Source: a bacterium (GTDB taxonomy: Bacteria; Gemmatimonadota; Gemmatimonadetes; Gemmatimonadales; Gemmatimonadaceae). Taken from it: a stretch of DNA of 13,007 nt. Made by a program: the position numbers and the translations under genes. The number at the start of each line of letters is the position of its first letter. The stretch's first letter is position 1. Under the pieces are notes generated by a model. The model saw only the letters and a list, made by a program, of their open reading frames with translations, was not told where the DNA came from and did no database searches. The stretch is taken from contig JAJZRK010000090.1 in NCBI GenBank assembly GCA_021802745.1, forward strand, positions 1 through 13,007, given 5' to 3'. This document shows, in pieces, positions 6,553 through 13,007 of this stretch.

Positions 6553-8096
6553 CACGGCGCGCGCTTGGGCCTGAGGAGCAGATCCTGGAAGTCGAACGAG
6601 AAGTCCGTCTCCGGGTTGGCGGCGCGCAGCTTGACCTGGTCAATGGTGCCGTCGGGATTGAGCTGGAAGGTCACGAACGCATCGGCGCGCATTTCGCGGT
6701 CGTCCCACCGCGCCACGAAGGTGTCGTGCTGCCAGTGCACCATCTGGCCCTCGAGCTGCGGCGTGCGCCCGAACGCGATGCGCAGCTTCCCGCCCGCGTA
6801 CGTCACCGTGATGTCGCCGTACCAGGCGTCCTCGTACGTCCCGGCATACCTCGCGAGCGGGAGCGACGGCGTGCTGAGCGAATCGCGCGTCGCCGACTCC
6901 CGCGTGCGCTGCTGCGCGAGCGCCGCCTTCTGCCGCTGCGTCAGCGCGGTGTACCCGGCCACAAAGTCCCAGCGAGGCGTCGTGCCGAGTGCGTAGTCGA
7001 GCAGCGACCAGCCGAGCGCCGAGAACATGGGCGTCTCGGTGTTCGTGAGCACCGCGACGACGAGCCGCGCCTCGGGGATGAAGCCGAGCCACGAGAGGTA
7101 GCCCGGCAGGCCGCCGGTGTGCCACATCATCTTGTGGCCGCGGAAGTCGTTGGTCTGGAAGCCGAGCGCGTAGAGGTTGAACTGCTTGCTGAGCGGCGCC
7201 AGTTCCGGCGCGGCGGGCGTGGTGGCCAGCGGCGTCACGCCGGTCCAGATCTCGCGGACGGTGCGCGCGCTCACCAGGCGCGACCCGTCGGCCAGCTTGC
7301 CGCTGTCGAGCTGCACGAGCAGCCACTTGGCGATGTCGCGCGCGCCGGCATTGATCCCCCCGGCCGGGTTGGTGTTGTCGCTCGTCATCGGCGCGATCGC
7401 GCGCACCGTGCCCTCGATGTCGGCGTGCGTCGCGGCAACGTCGTCCTCGCCCGCCGCGTCGCTGTGGCGCACCGTGCTGTGCGTCATCCCGACCTTGTCG
7501 AGGATGCGCTCCTTCACGAACTGCTCCCACGGGCGCCCGCTGACCCGCTCGATCACTTCCCCGGCCACGAGGTAGAGCACGTTGTCGTAGGCGTACGCTG
7601 AGCGGAACGACGCCGCGGGCTTGATGTAGCGCAGCCGCTGCACGATCTCCTTGCGGTTGTACGTCGAGGACGGCCACCAGAGCAGGTCGCCGGCGCCAAG
7701 GCCGAGACCGGAGCGATGCACCAGCAGGTCGCGGATGGTGAGTTCGCGCGTCACGTACGGGTCGTACATCGCGAACTCGGGGAGGTACCGGATCACCGGC
7801 GCGTCCCACGCCAGCTTGCCTTCCTCGACCAGGATGCCGATGGCCGTGGCGGTGAACGCCTTGGTGTTCGACGCGATGCCGAAGCGGGTGTCGGGTCCCA
7901 CCTTTTCGGGCGAGCCGAGCTTCTTGATGCCGTAGCCGCGGGCGACGATGACCTTGCCGTCCTTCACGACGGCGACGGCAGCTCCCTGGTTGCCGAACGT
8001 TCTCAGCGCGCGCTCGACGATGCTGTCAATGGCGGCAGGGGTCTGCGCCGCGGCAAGCGCGGGCGCGAGCAGGAGCGAAAGCAGGAGTCGGCGCAT
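6552..8096 (-). CDS. Exported serine hydrolase, class C beta-lactamase fold, with C-terminal DUF3471-like domain
   Basis: 514 residues from the ATG at 8096-8094. A signal peptide (MRRLLLSLLLAPALAAAQ) precedes a beta-lactamase/transpeptidase-like domain: the SxxK motif is S76-N-T-K79 in RFGIASNTKAFTA, the YxN motif is Y170-D-N172 in YAYDNVLYLVAG, and the third motif is H326-T-G328 in MMWHTGGLPGYLSWLGFIPE. All three are intact, so a catalytically competent serine esterase, peptidase or carboxypeptidase is expected; the family is broad and a true beta-lactamase is less likely. The last ~110 residues (from about YAGTYEDAWYGDITVTY) match the lipocalin-like DUF3471 domain common in this group. The in-frame ATG at 8180 would put 28 unconserved residues before the signal peptide, so it was rejected. 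The TGA overlaps the lpxR-like ATG. A CRP-type dyad and a -10-like element lie upstream. Confidence 0.93.
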   Translation of the reverse strand: MRRLLLSLLLAPALAAAQTPAAIDSIVERALRTFGNQGAAVAVVKDGKVIVARGYGIKKLGSPEKVGPDTRFGIASNTKAFTATAIGILVEEGKLAWDAPVIRYLPEFAMYDPYVTRELTIRDLLVHRSGLGLGAGDLLWWPSSTYNRKEIVQRLRYIKPAASFRSAYAYDNVLYLVAGEVIERVSGRPWEQFVKERILDKVGMTHSTVRHSDAAGEDDVAATHADIEGTVRAIAPMTSDNTNPAGGINAGARDIAKWLLVQLDSGKLADGSRLVSARTVREIWTGVTPLATTPAAPELAPLSKQFNLYALGFQTNDFRGHKMMWHTGGLPGYLSWLGFIPEARLVVAVLTNTETPMFSALGWSLLDYALGTTPRWDFVAGYTALTQRQKAALAQQRTRESATRDSLSTPSLPLARYAGTYEDAWYGDITVTYAGGKLRIAFGRTPQLEGQMVHWQHDTFVARWDDREMRADAFVTFQLNPDGTIDQVKLRAANPETDFSFDFQDLLLRPKRAP

Positions 8097-8122
8097 GGTG
8101 TCCGTCGGGGTCGGAAACGTTG

Positions 8123-8128
8123 AGAATA
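8123..8128 (-). promoter_or_regulatory. Possible -10 element for the serine hydrolase gene
   Basis: On the minus strand TATTCT stands out in GC-rich DNA 27 bases before the ATG at 8096. No matching -35 hexamer is seen at 16-18 bases, which would fit a promoter that needs an activator. Weak evidence on its own. Confidence 0.3.
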
Positions 8129-8141
8129 CTGCGCTCGGGCG

Positions 8142-8161
8142 GGCGGCGGCAGGGCGCCGCC
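8142..8161 (-). terminator. GC hairpin downstream of the M42 gene
   Basis: GGCGGCG (8142-8148) pairs perfectly with CGCCGCC (8155-8161) around a 6-base loop. It lies about 53 bases past the stop of the M42-type gene and before the putative -10 of the next gene, a sensible place for termination. No T-tract follows, so this is a candidate only. Confidence 0.35.
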
Positions 8162-8162
8162 G

Positions 8163-8178
8163 TGTGACGTGCGTCACC
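8163..8178. promoter_or_regulatory. CRP/FNR-type operator-like dyad
   Basis: TGTGACGTGCGTCACC fits TGTGA-N6-TCACA, the CRP consensus, at nine of ten defined positions; the inner GTGACG-TG-CGTCAC (8164-8177) is a perfect inverted repeat. It sits in the 117-base gap upstream of the serine hydrolase/lpxR-like pair, its centre about 74 bases from the ATG and roughly 55 from a start site implied by TATTCT, which is not a standard class I or II spacing. Resemblance to the CRP consensus is seen; binding is inferred. Confidence 0.4.
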
Positions 8179-8213
8179 ACGCGTTGCCGCGTCCGTCGCG
8201 CGTGAGGTTCAGT

Positions 8214-10235
8214 TCAAGGAGCGGTAACCACCGCGACGATCAGGCGCGAGAGCGCCGCGACATCGCGCAGGTCGAGCACCTCGGCTGGCCCGTGCGAGTA
8301 CCGTCCCGGCCACGAGAGCCCGGCATTCGGCGGCCCCCACGGCGAAATGGCCGAGCCGTCGGTGCCCCCCTGTGTCGTGCCCACCTGCAGCGGAACGCGG
8401 GCCGCCCTGGCGATGCGCAGCACGCGGTCGCGCTCGGCGCGCGGCGTGAAGGTGCCGTCGTCGAGGCCGCGCAGCACCGCGCCCTGGCCGAGCGGGGTGT
8501 ACGCGACGTGCGGCGACTCGAGCGGCGTGTCGCTGCTGACGAAGGTGTCCACGGCGTAGACGCGCGCGAGTTCCTTGCCGTGCGCGTCACCGAAGGCGCG
8601 CGCCCCGTTGAGGCCAATCTCTTCCTCGACCGCCCAGACGAAATAGGTGCGCCGCGGAATGCGGGCCGGATCCACCGCCCGCACCGCCGCGAGGAGCGCG
8701 CCCGACCCGGTGCGATCGTCACTCGCGCGCGCCGTGATGCGCGTGCCGGCCAGGCGCGCGCCACGCTTGTACGCCGTGATCGAGAGGCCAGGCTTCACGC
8801 CGCGCGCCGCCAGTTGCGCGCTGTCGAGCCCGAACCAGACGGTGAGGGCGCCCGGCGCACGCACCCTCGCCGAATCGCGCGGCACAAAGACCCCGCGCAG
8901 CGGCTCCACGCCGGGAACGTCGAAGTGCAGGTACGCCGGCACCCCCTCCCACGACGGCAGCACGGCGCCGCCCCGGTTGGTCAGCGTCACACGCCCGTCC
9001 CGCTGGATGCCGCGCACTTCGAAGCCGACTTCATCCATGTGCGCCACCACGGCGATCGCCTCGCCGCCCGTTCCAGCGCTCACCACGACATTGCCCTTGG
9101 CGTCCACGACGGCGCGGTCGCGCGCCCACTTCGGCAGTGCGCGCAGCACCTCGGCGCGCACCAGCCCCTCGTGTCCCGAGACGCCGGGGAGGTCGGCCAG
9201 CGTGAAGAACTCGCGCTCGAGCGCGCCGTACGCGTCGGTGCGCGCCGGCAGCCGGCGCACGGTGTCGGTGGGCAGCGCCACCCACTGCGGCGGCGCGGCC
9301 GGCAGCGCCGCCTCGCGACGCACCCAGTCGAGCAGGGCGCTCGCTTCGTCGTTGTTGATGCTCTCCACCAGGCTTCCCGCCCATCGCACCGCCGGCCAGC
9401 GCGCCGACACGGAGTCAGCCGTCAAGCGCCCGGCGAGCGCCCTCAAGGGCGGCGGCAGACGAGTGCCCGGCAGCCGCGACTCGAGCCGCTCGGCACGCCC
9501 GCTCTCGACGAGCGTGACCTGATCAACGGCGCCGAGCCGCGAAAGCACCGCGGAGAGCCCCACCCAGCCAAAGATGCGCTGCGTGCTGAGGACGTAGATG
9601 TTCTCGCCGCGAGTGGGCGACTGCTGCCCGGCTGCAGCCACCGCCGCGCACGACGCGCGCGCGCCGGCGCCGGGGCCGGTGGCGTAGCCGGCGAAGGTCC
9701 ACAACGGACGGTCGGGTACGACGGGATCGAGGAGTGAGATCCCGAGTCGCTCCACCTCCGCACGCGACGACGCCCCAATGTCCACCCACAGCTGGTCCAC
9801 CGTCGCCGGCAGGCTGTCGGCGCGATGCTGCCGCGCGAAGTGCCCATTCACGACGGCCACTACACCCGGCCGCGCGCCGTTGGCGGTGAGCACCGTTACG
9901 CGCCCCGCTTCATTGAACTGGTCCCAGAGCGGATGTGCCGCGACGCCGCTGCGGCGCAGCCGCAGGTAGCCATCGTCCGTGATCTGCGAGACCGCGTACG
10001 CCGAGTAGTCCATGGCGCATGCGATGACGCGCCGCGGAGTGCCGCTTCCCGCGCGCCTCATCACGTTGCCCCACTGGTCGCTCGTCCACCCGGGCAGGGC
10101 GCGCGTCAGGGCGGCCGCAGCCGCGGCTTCGTGGCCGGGCGGCGCCGCGAGGGAAATCCACGACGCGATGGCGGCATCCTGCGCGGCCGCCGACGACGCG
10201 AGTACGACCAGGGCAAGCGGGGCGAGCGGTCGCAT
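8214..10235 (-). CDS. Exported M42-type metallo-aminopeptidase with a degenerate N-terminal duplicate domain
   Basis: 673 residues from the ATG at 10235-10233. A signal peptide (MRPLAPLALVVLASSAAAQ) is unusual, since typical M42 enzymes (TET/glutamyl aminopeptidases) are cytoplasmic and about 350 residues. The C-terminal half (about 335-673) is a full M42 domain: SGHE, VAHMDEVGFEV with His399 and Asp401, ASDDRTGSG with Asp506/Asp507, WAVEEEIGLNGA with the catalytic and metal-binding Glu (537-539), YAVDTF, GGTDGSAI and the final SHGPAE His. The N-terminal half (about 20-330) aligns with it block by block (PGHE, RALPGW, GNV, IACAMDYSAYAV) but His becomes Ala74, the DD pair is lost, and the EEE segment is replaced by STQRI with Gln219 opposite Glu537, so it should not bind metal. 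The ATG overlaps the stop of the asparaginase-family gene by one base. The open frame continues upstream to 11090, but that extension lies antisense to GH35 and over the preceding gene and is not coding. Confidence 0.9.
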   Translation of the reverse strand: MRPLAPLALVVLASSAAAQDAAIASWISLAAPPGHEAAAAAALTRALPGWTSDQWGNVMRRAGSGTPRRVIACAMDYSAYAVSQITDDGYLRLRRSGVAAHPLWDQFNEAGRVTVLTANGARPGVVAVVNGHFARQHRADSLPATVDQLWVDIGASSRAEVERLGISLLDPVVPDRPLWTFAGYATGPGAGARASCAAVAAAGQQSPTRGENIYVLSTQRIFGWVGLSAVLSRLGAVDQVTLVESGRAERLESRLPGTRLPPPLRALAGRLTADSVSARWPAVRWAGSLVESINNDEASALLDWVRREAALPAAPPQWVALPTDTVRRLPARTDAYGALEREFFTLADLPGVSGHEGLVRAEVLRALPKWARDRAVVDAKGNVVVSAGTGGEAIAVVAHMDEVGFEVRGIQRDGRVTLTNRGGAVLPSWEGVPAYLHFDVPGVEPLRGVFVPRDSARVRAPGALTVWFGLDSAQLAARGVKPGLSITAYKRGARLAGTRITARASDDRTGSGALLAAVRAVDPARIPRRTYFVWAVEEEIGLNGARAFGDAHGKELARVYAVDTFVSSDTPLESPHVAYTPLGQGAVLRGLDDGTFTPRAERDRVLRIARAARVPLQVGTTQGGTDGSAISPWGPPNAGLSWPGRYSHGPAEVLDLRDVAALSRLIVAVVTAP

Positions 10236-10726
10236 CAGTCCTCCGAACTTTCGAAGACACCCAGCGTACGGTTCTTGCGCACCTTGTTCCACGGGAAGAA
10301 CCGTCCGTTCATCGCGACATACACACCGGGTGGCAGCGTCTGCACGAAGGAGAGCGCGCTGCCGAGGTTGAACAGGCCGTCGGAACTGCCAAACGCGAAC
10401 GGCACCATCGCCCCCGTGAGCACAACCGTCTTGCCCGGAACGCCGGCAGCGAGCGCTTTCGCCGTCTCGACCATGGTGTCGGTGCCGTGCGTGATGACCA
10501 CGCGCTGCTCCTCGCACCCGCGGCACGATGCCACGATGCGCGCGCGGTCGGCGTCGGTCATCTCGAGCGAGTCCTTCATCATCAGCACTTCGACCGTCAG
10601 GTCGAGCTTGCACCGCCCGCGTTCGAGCATGTGCTCGACGTACGTGTGCTTGAAGAAGAGCGTGCCGTTCAGCTCGTTGTATTCCTTGTCGAACGTGCCG
10701 CCGGTCACGAGGATGCGAATGGGCAT
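10235..10726 (-). CDS. Single-domain asparaginase-family protein
   Basis: 163 residues from the ATG at 10726-10724, about half the length of a type I/II L-asparaginase: the N-terminal Rossmann-like domain only. It has VTGGTFDK with the nucleophile-position Thr11, KDSLEMTDADR (51-61), VITHGTDTMVETAKAL with the Thr82-Asp83 pair, KTVVLTGAMVPFAF, and VAMNGRFFPWNKVRKN, where Lys148 or Lys151 could serve as the triad lysine. It stops just after this, so the C-terminal domain, which completes the substrate pocket in the classical dimer, is missing. Short stand-alone proteins of this type are known in many bacteria, so this looks like a real subfamily and not a truncation. No signal peptide. The region before the ATG has no ribosome site that I can see, so it may be leaderless or weakly translated. 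It is coupled to the exported M42-type gene (TGATG), suggesting a joint role in peptide or asparagine use; activity is unproven. Confidence 0.88.
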   Translation of the reverse strand: MPIRILVTGGTFDKEYNELNGTLFFKHTYVEHMLERGRCKLDLTVEVLMMKDSLEMTDADRARIVASCRGCEEQRVVITHGTDTMVETAKALAAGVPGKTVVLTGAMVPFAFGSSDGLFNLGSALSFVQTLPPGVYVAMNGRFFPWNKVRKNRTLGVFESSED

Positions 10727-10800
10727 GGTTCGGGAAACTAGGGGCCGCGCCCTCCCGGCGCGACCTCGCGGCATCGCGCACCGCGGGCCATTTTCGGGGC
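10727..10800. promoter_or_regulatory. Divergent promoter region between the asparaginase-family and GH35 genes
   Basis: Only 74 bases separate two divergent start codons, so both promoters must lie here or inside the flanking genes. The region is very GC-rich and contains a perfect 6-bp hairpin, CGCGCC-CTCCC-GGCGCG (10746-10762). On the plus strand ATTTTC lies just before the GH35 ATG. No clear -35/-10 pair or operator was recognised. This is the only place in the window where genes diverge. Confidence 0.4.
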
Positions 10801-12696
10801 ATGAAGAGACTCGCCGTCGCTGTCCTGCTCTCCCTCGCCTCCGCGAGCGCCGCTGCACCGCAGGCGACCGCTCGCCCAACCGCCCCAGACGCAGCCCGCG
10901 CGCCGGCGCCCCGCCCCGCCGTCCACGCCGCCATTGCGGCCGCCCGCCATACGTTCACGTTCTCGCCCACCGACTTCCTGCTCGACGGCAAGCCGTACCA
11001 GATGGGCTCGGGCGAGATGCACCCGGCGCGCATCCCCGCCGAGTACTGGCGCCATCGTATCCAGATGACCAGGGCGATGGGGCTCAACACGATCGCCGCC
11101 TACATCTTCTGGAACTATCACGAGACGTCCGAAGGCCGCTTCAATTTCGCCACCGGCAATCGAGACATCGCGCGCTTCATCCGCATTGCGCAGGAAGAGG
11201 GGATGTGGGTGATCCTGCGCCCCGGCCCGTACATCTGCGCCGAACGGGACTTCGGCGGCCTGCCGCCATACCTGCTGCAGGATCCCAACCTCCGCATCCG
11301 GTCCATGTACCCGCGCTACATCGCGGCCGCCGAGCGCTACATGGCGCGGCTGGCCGGCGTCGTGCGGCCGCTCCTCGTCACGCGTGGAGGGCCCATCCTC
11401 ATGGTGCAGGTGGAGAACGAGTACGCGAGCTACGGCAACGACCGCCGCTACATGCAGCACCTCAGGGACACGTGGGCAACGCTCGGCATTGACGTGCCCT
11501 TCTTCACGGCCGACGGCCCTACGCAGTACATGCTCGAAGCCGGGAGCGTCGCCGGTGCGGCGGTGGGCCTCGACAGCGGCTCGGATGAGAAGCACTGCGA
11601 CCTCGCCCGCTCCAATTGTCCCCGGCGTGCCGGTCTTCTCGTCGGAAACGTATCCCGGCTGGCTCAAACACTGGGGCGAACCATGGGCCGCGCCCTCGGC
11701 GGACGACCTGAGGAAGGAAGTGGACTTCCTCCTGACGGCGAAGAAGTCGTTCAACTTCTACGTCGTGCACGGCGGCACCAACTTCGGCTTCACCGCGGGC
11801 GCCAACTCGGGCGGCAAGGGGTACGAACCCGACCTGACGAGCTACGACTACGACGCGCCCATTGATGAGCAGGGACGTGCCACGCCCAAGTAGGGGGTGC
11901 CGCGCGCGCAGATCGGGGCGGCGTTGCCCGCGGGTGAAGCACTGCCTCCGGTTCCCGCGCCCGTGCCGTCGGTCGCCATTCCGTCGTTCGAGATGCGCGC
12001 GTACGCATCACTCTGGCAGAACCTGCCGAAGCCCAGTGCCGCGGTGCACCCGCGCCCCTTCGAGCAGTACGGGCAGAACCAGGGGCTCGTGCTCTATCGC
12101 ACCACGCTGGTCGGGCGAAAGAGCGGCAAGCTCGTGATCACCGAGCTCCACGACTTCGCGACGGTCTTCGTGGACGGCGCCTTCGTCGGCACCATTGACC
12201 ACCGCCTCGGGCAGAACAGCGTTGACCTGCCGACATCCGCCTCCCCGCACCCCAGTCTCGACGTCCTGGTTGCGGGGATGGGGCACATCAACTTCGCGCA
12301 GGCGATGATTGACCGAAAAGGCATCACCGACCGCGTGACGCTGTCCGGGATGACGCTGTTCAACTGGCAGGTGCACCTGATTCCGTTGACTTCGCGGTGG
12401 GTGACGTCACTCCGCGCGGATGCGGCGCGTGGAGCCGATGCGGCGCGCCCCGGCCTCTTCTTCCGCGGCGCGTTCACCCTCGACAAGCCCGCCGACACCT
12501 TCATTGACATGACGGGCTACACGAAGGGCGTCGTCTGGGTGAACGGCCACAACCTCGGCCGGTACTGGGACATCGGGCCGCAGTTCCGGTGTACTGCCCC
12601 GCCGCGTTCCTGAAGCCGGGACGCAACGAGGTCGTCGTCTTCGACCTGCTGAAGACCGACGCCTCGCCGCTCAAAGGCGAGCCGACGCTCAAGTAG
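10801..12696 (+). pseudogene. GH35 beta-galactosidase gene broken by two frameshifts and a stop codon
   Basis: Reconstructed, this would be a 631-residue exported GH35 beta-galactosidase, near the family length. It opens with a signal peptide (MKRLAVAVLLSLASASAAA) and an Ala/Pro-rich linker. The barrel follows with GEMHPARIPAEYW, GLNTIAAYIFWNYHE, ILRPGPYICAERDFGG and QVENEYASYG (acid/base Glu207, codon 11419-11421). Then the frame breaks: at CCCC (11620-11623) one extra C is needed to explain the switch to the frame carrying SSETYPGWLKHWGE (nucleophile Glu, codon 11645-11647) and NFYVVHGGTNFGF. In that frame TAG at 11891-11893 replaces the Tyr of the conserved PKY motif; homology continues straight on (IGAALPAGEALPPVP, GVVWVNGHNLGRYWDIGPQFR). 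At about 12589-12591 one base is missing, and the last stretch (YCPAAFLKPGRNEVVVFDLL) resumes in the first frame to TAG 12694-12696. Unrepaired translation ends at 11865 without the nucleophile. Confidence 0.9.
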
Positions 12697-12710
12697 CGCC
12701 CAGCGCTCGC

Positions 12711-13007
12711 CTACCGCGCCCGCACCGACGCGCTCGCCCCGGCGAGCCCGTCGGCCGTCGCCTCGAGCGTCAGCATCGTGCCAGCACGCGGGGCTCGAAT
12801 GACGACCAGCGCCAGCCCGTTGAACGCGCGATGCTGCGCCGCAGCGGGCGTGGCGCCCACAAACGGCTCGTGATTCGTCGGGTCGCCGTTGTCCACGGCG
12901 GCAATCGCGCCGCCGCCGCGCAGCGTGAAGCGCACGAGGGTGTTCCCTCCCGAGCGCACCAGGAGGCCCTTCGCGTCCACCACGCGCACCGTCACGAAGG
13001 CGAGGTC
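12711..13007 (-). CDS. C-terminal end of a GH2-family glycoside hydrolase (beta-galactosidase type)
   Basis: Only the last 98 residues are in view; the gene enters from the right edge and stops at TAG (12713-12711). The opening DLAFVTVRVVDAKGLLV, then NTLVRFTLRGGGAIAAVDNGDPTNHEPF, and QHRAFNGLALVVIRAPRAGTMLTLEATADGL match the immunoglobulin-like C-terminal domain of large GH2 beta-galactosidases/beta-glycosidases, with the typical VDNGDPTNHE and AFNG blocks. No catalytic residues are in view, so the specificity is inferred from the domain and from the neighbouring GH35 gene. An internal GTG at 12995 is not a start, since the family match continues past it. It converges on the GH35 gene with 14 bases between the stops and no room for a separate terminator. 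Confidence 0.8.
   Translation of the reverse strand, partial: DLAFVTVRVVDAKGLLVRSGGNTLVRFTLRGGGAIAAVDNGDPTNHEPFVGATPAAAQHRAFNGLALVVIRAPRAGTMLTLEATADGLAGASASVRAR

Noticed and set aside
8097..8180. Earlier ATG for the serine hydrolase at 8180
   Set aside because: Adds 28 residues before a good signal peptide and would place the CRP-type dyad and the -10-like element inside the coding region.
5554..9737. Plus-strand open frames opposite the LpxR-like, serine hydrolase and M42 genes
   Set aside because: Same compositional shadow; the minus-strand proteins have complete motifs and signal peptides.
10236..11090. Upstream continuation of the M42 open frame, giving a 958-residue protein
   Set aside because: The extension covers the asparaginase-family gene in another frame and the 5' part of GH35 on the other strand, and has no conserved sequence; a signal peptide begins at 10235.
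11620..12591. GH35 lesions read as programmed frameshifting or stop read-through
   Set aside because: No slippery heptamer, pseudoknot or recoding signal was recognised, and three separate events would be needed; gene decay or error is simpler.
1..13007. tRNA/rRNA genes, CRISPR repeats, insertion-sequence ends, phage or defence genes
   Set aside because: Looked for on both strands; no regularly spaced repeats, transposase motifs or RNA gene signatures were found.

Overview
The window is a GC-rich chromosomal segment from a Gram-negative bacterium. An outer-membrane LpxR-type protein and several signal peptides ending in a small-residue/Gln junction (such as AAAQ) support the Gram-negative call. 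The protein style (exported beta-lactamase-fold hydrolases, GH35/GH2 enzymes, short signal peptides ending in Q) would suit Gemmatimonadota or a similar soil phylum, but that is an inference from style. No rRNA, tRNA, CRISPR array, insertion sequence or phage gene was seen.

Layout: nearly everything from the left edge to 10726 is on the minus strand. Reading in the direction of transcription (right to left): (a) 10726-8214, a single-domain asparaginase-family protein coupled to an exported two-domain M42-type aminopeptidase; (b) 8096-5605, an exported serine hydrolase of the beta-lactamase fold coupled to an LpxR-type lipid A deacylase; (c) 5516-5034, methionine-R-sulfoxide reductase MsrB; (d) 4963-4268, a phosphoribosyltransferase; (e) 4225-3032, an exported phosphodiester glycosidase (NAGPA-domain) protein; (f) 2839-1, the [NiFe]-hydrogenase maturation genes hypA-hypB-hypF, with hypF running off the left edge. 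At 10727-10800 polarity flips: a plus-strand GH35 beta-galactosidase gene (10801-12696) carries two frameshifts and an in-frame stop. It converges on the 3' end of a minus-strand GH2-type glycosidase gene that enters from the right edge.

How the parts fit: hypABF serve nickel insertion and CN-ligand synthesis for a [NiFe] hydrogenase whose structural genes and hypCDE are not in view. The GH35/GH2 pair is the edge of a beta-galactoside-degradation locus whose GH35 member looks dead. The genes between are envelope, peptide-scavenging and oxidative-repair functions with no single pathway linking them. Three gene pairs are joined by the same one-base stop/start overlap (TGATG).

The points most worth a second look are a compact HypA without its zinc ribbon, an exported M42 protein whose N-terminal half is a degenerate copy of the peptidase fold, the multiply broken GH35 gene, and a near-perfect CRP-type dyad upstream of the serine hydrolase. 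I did not find a convincing wholly new multi-gene system.
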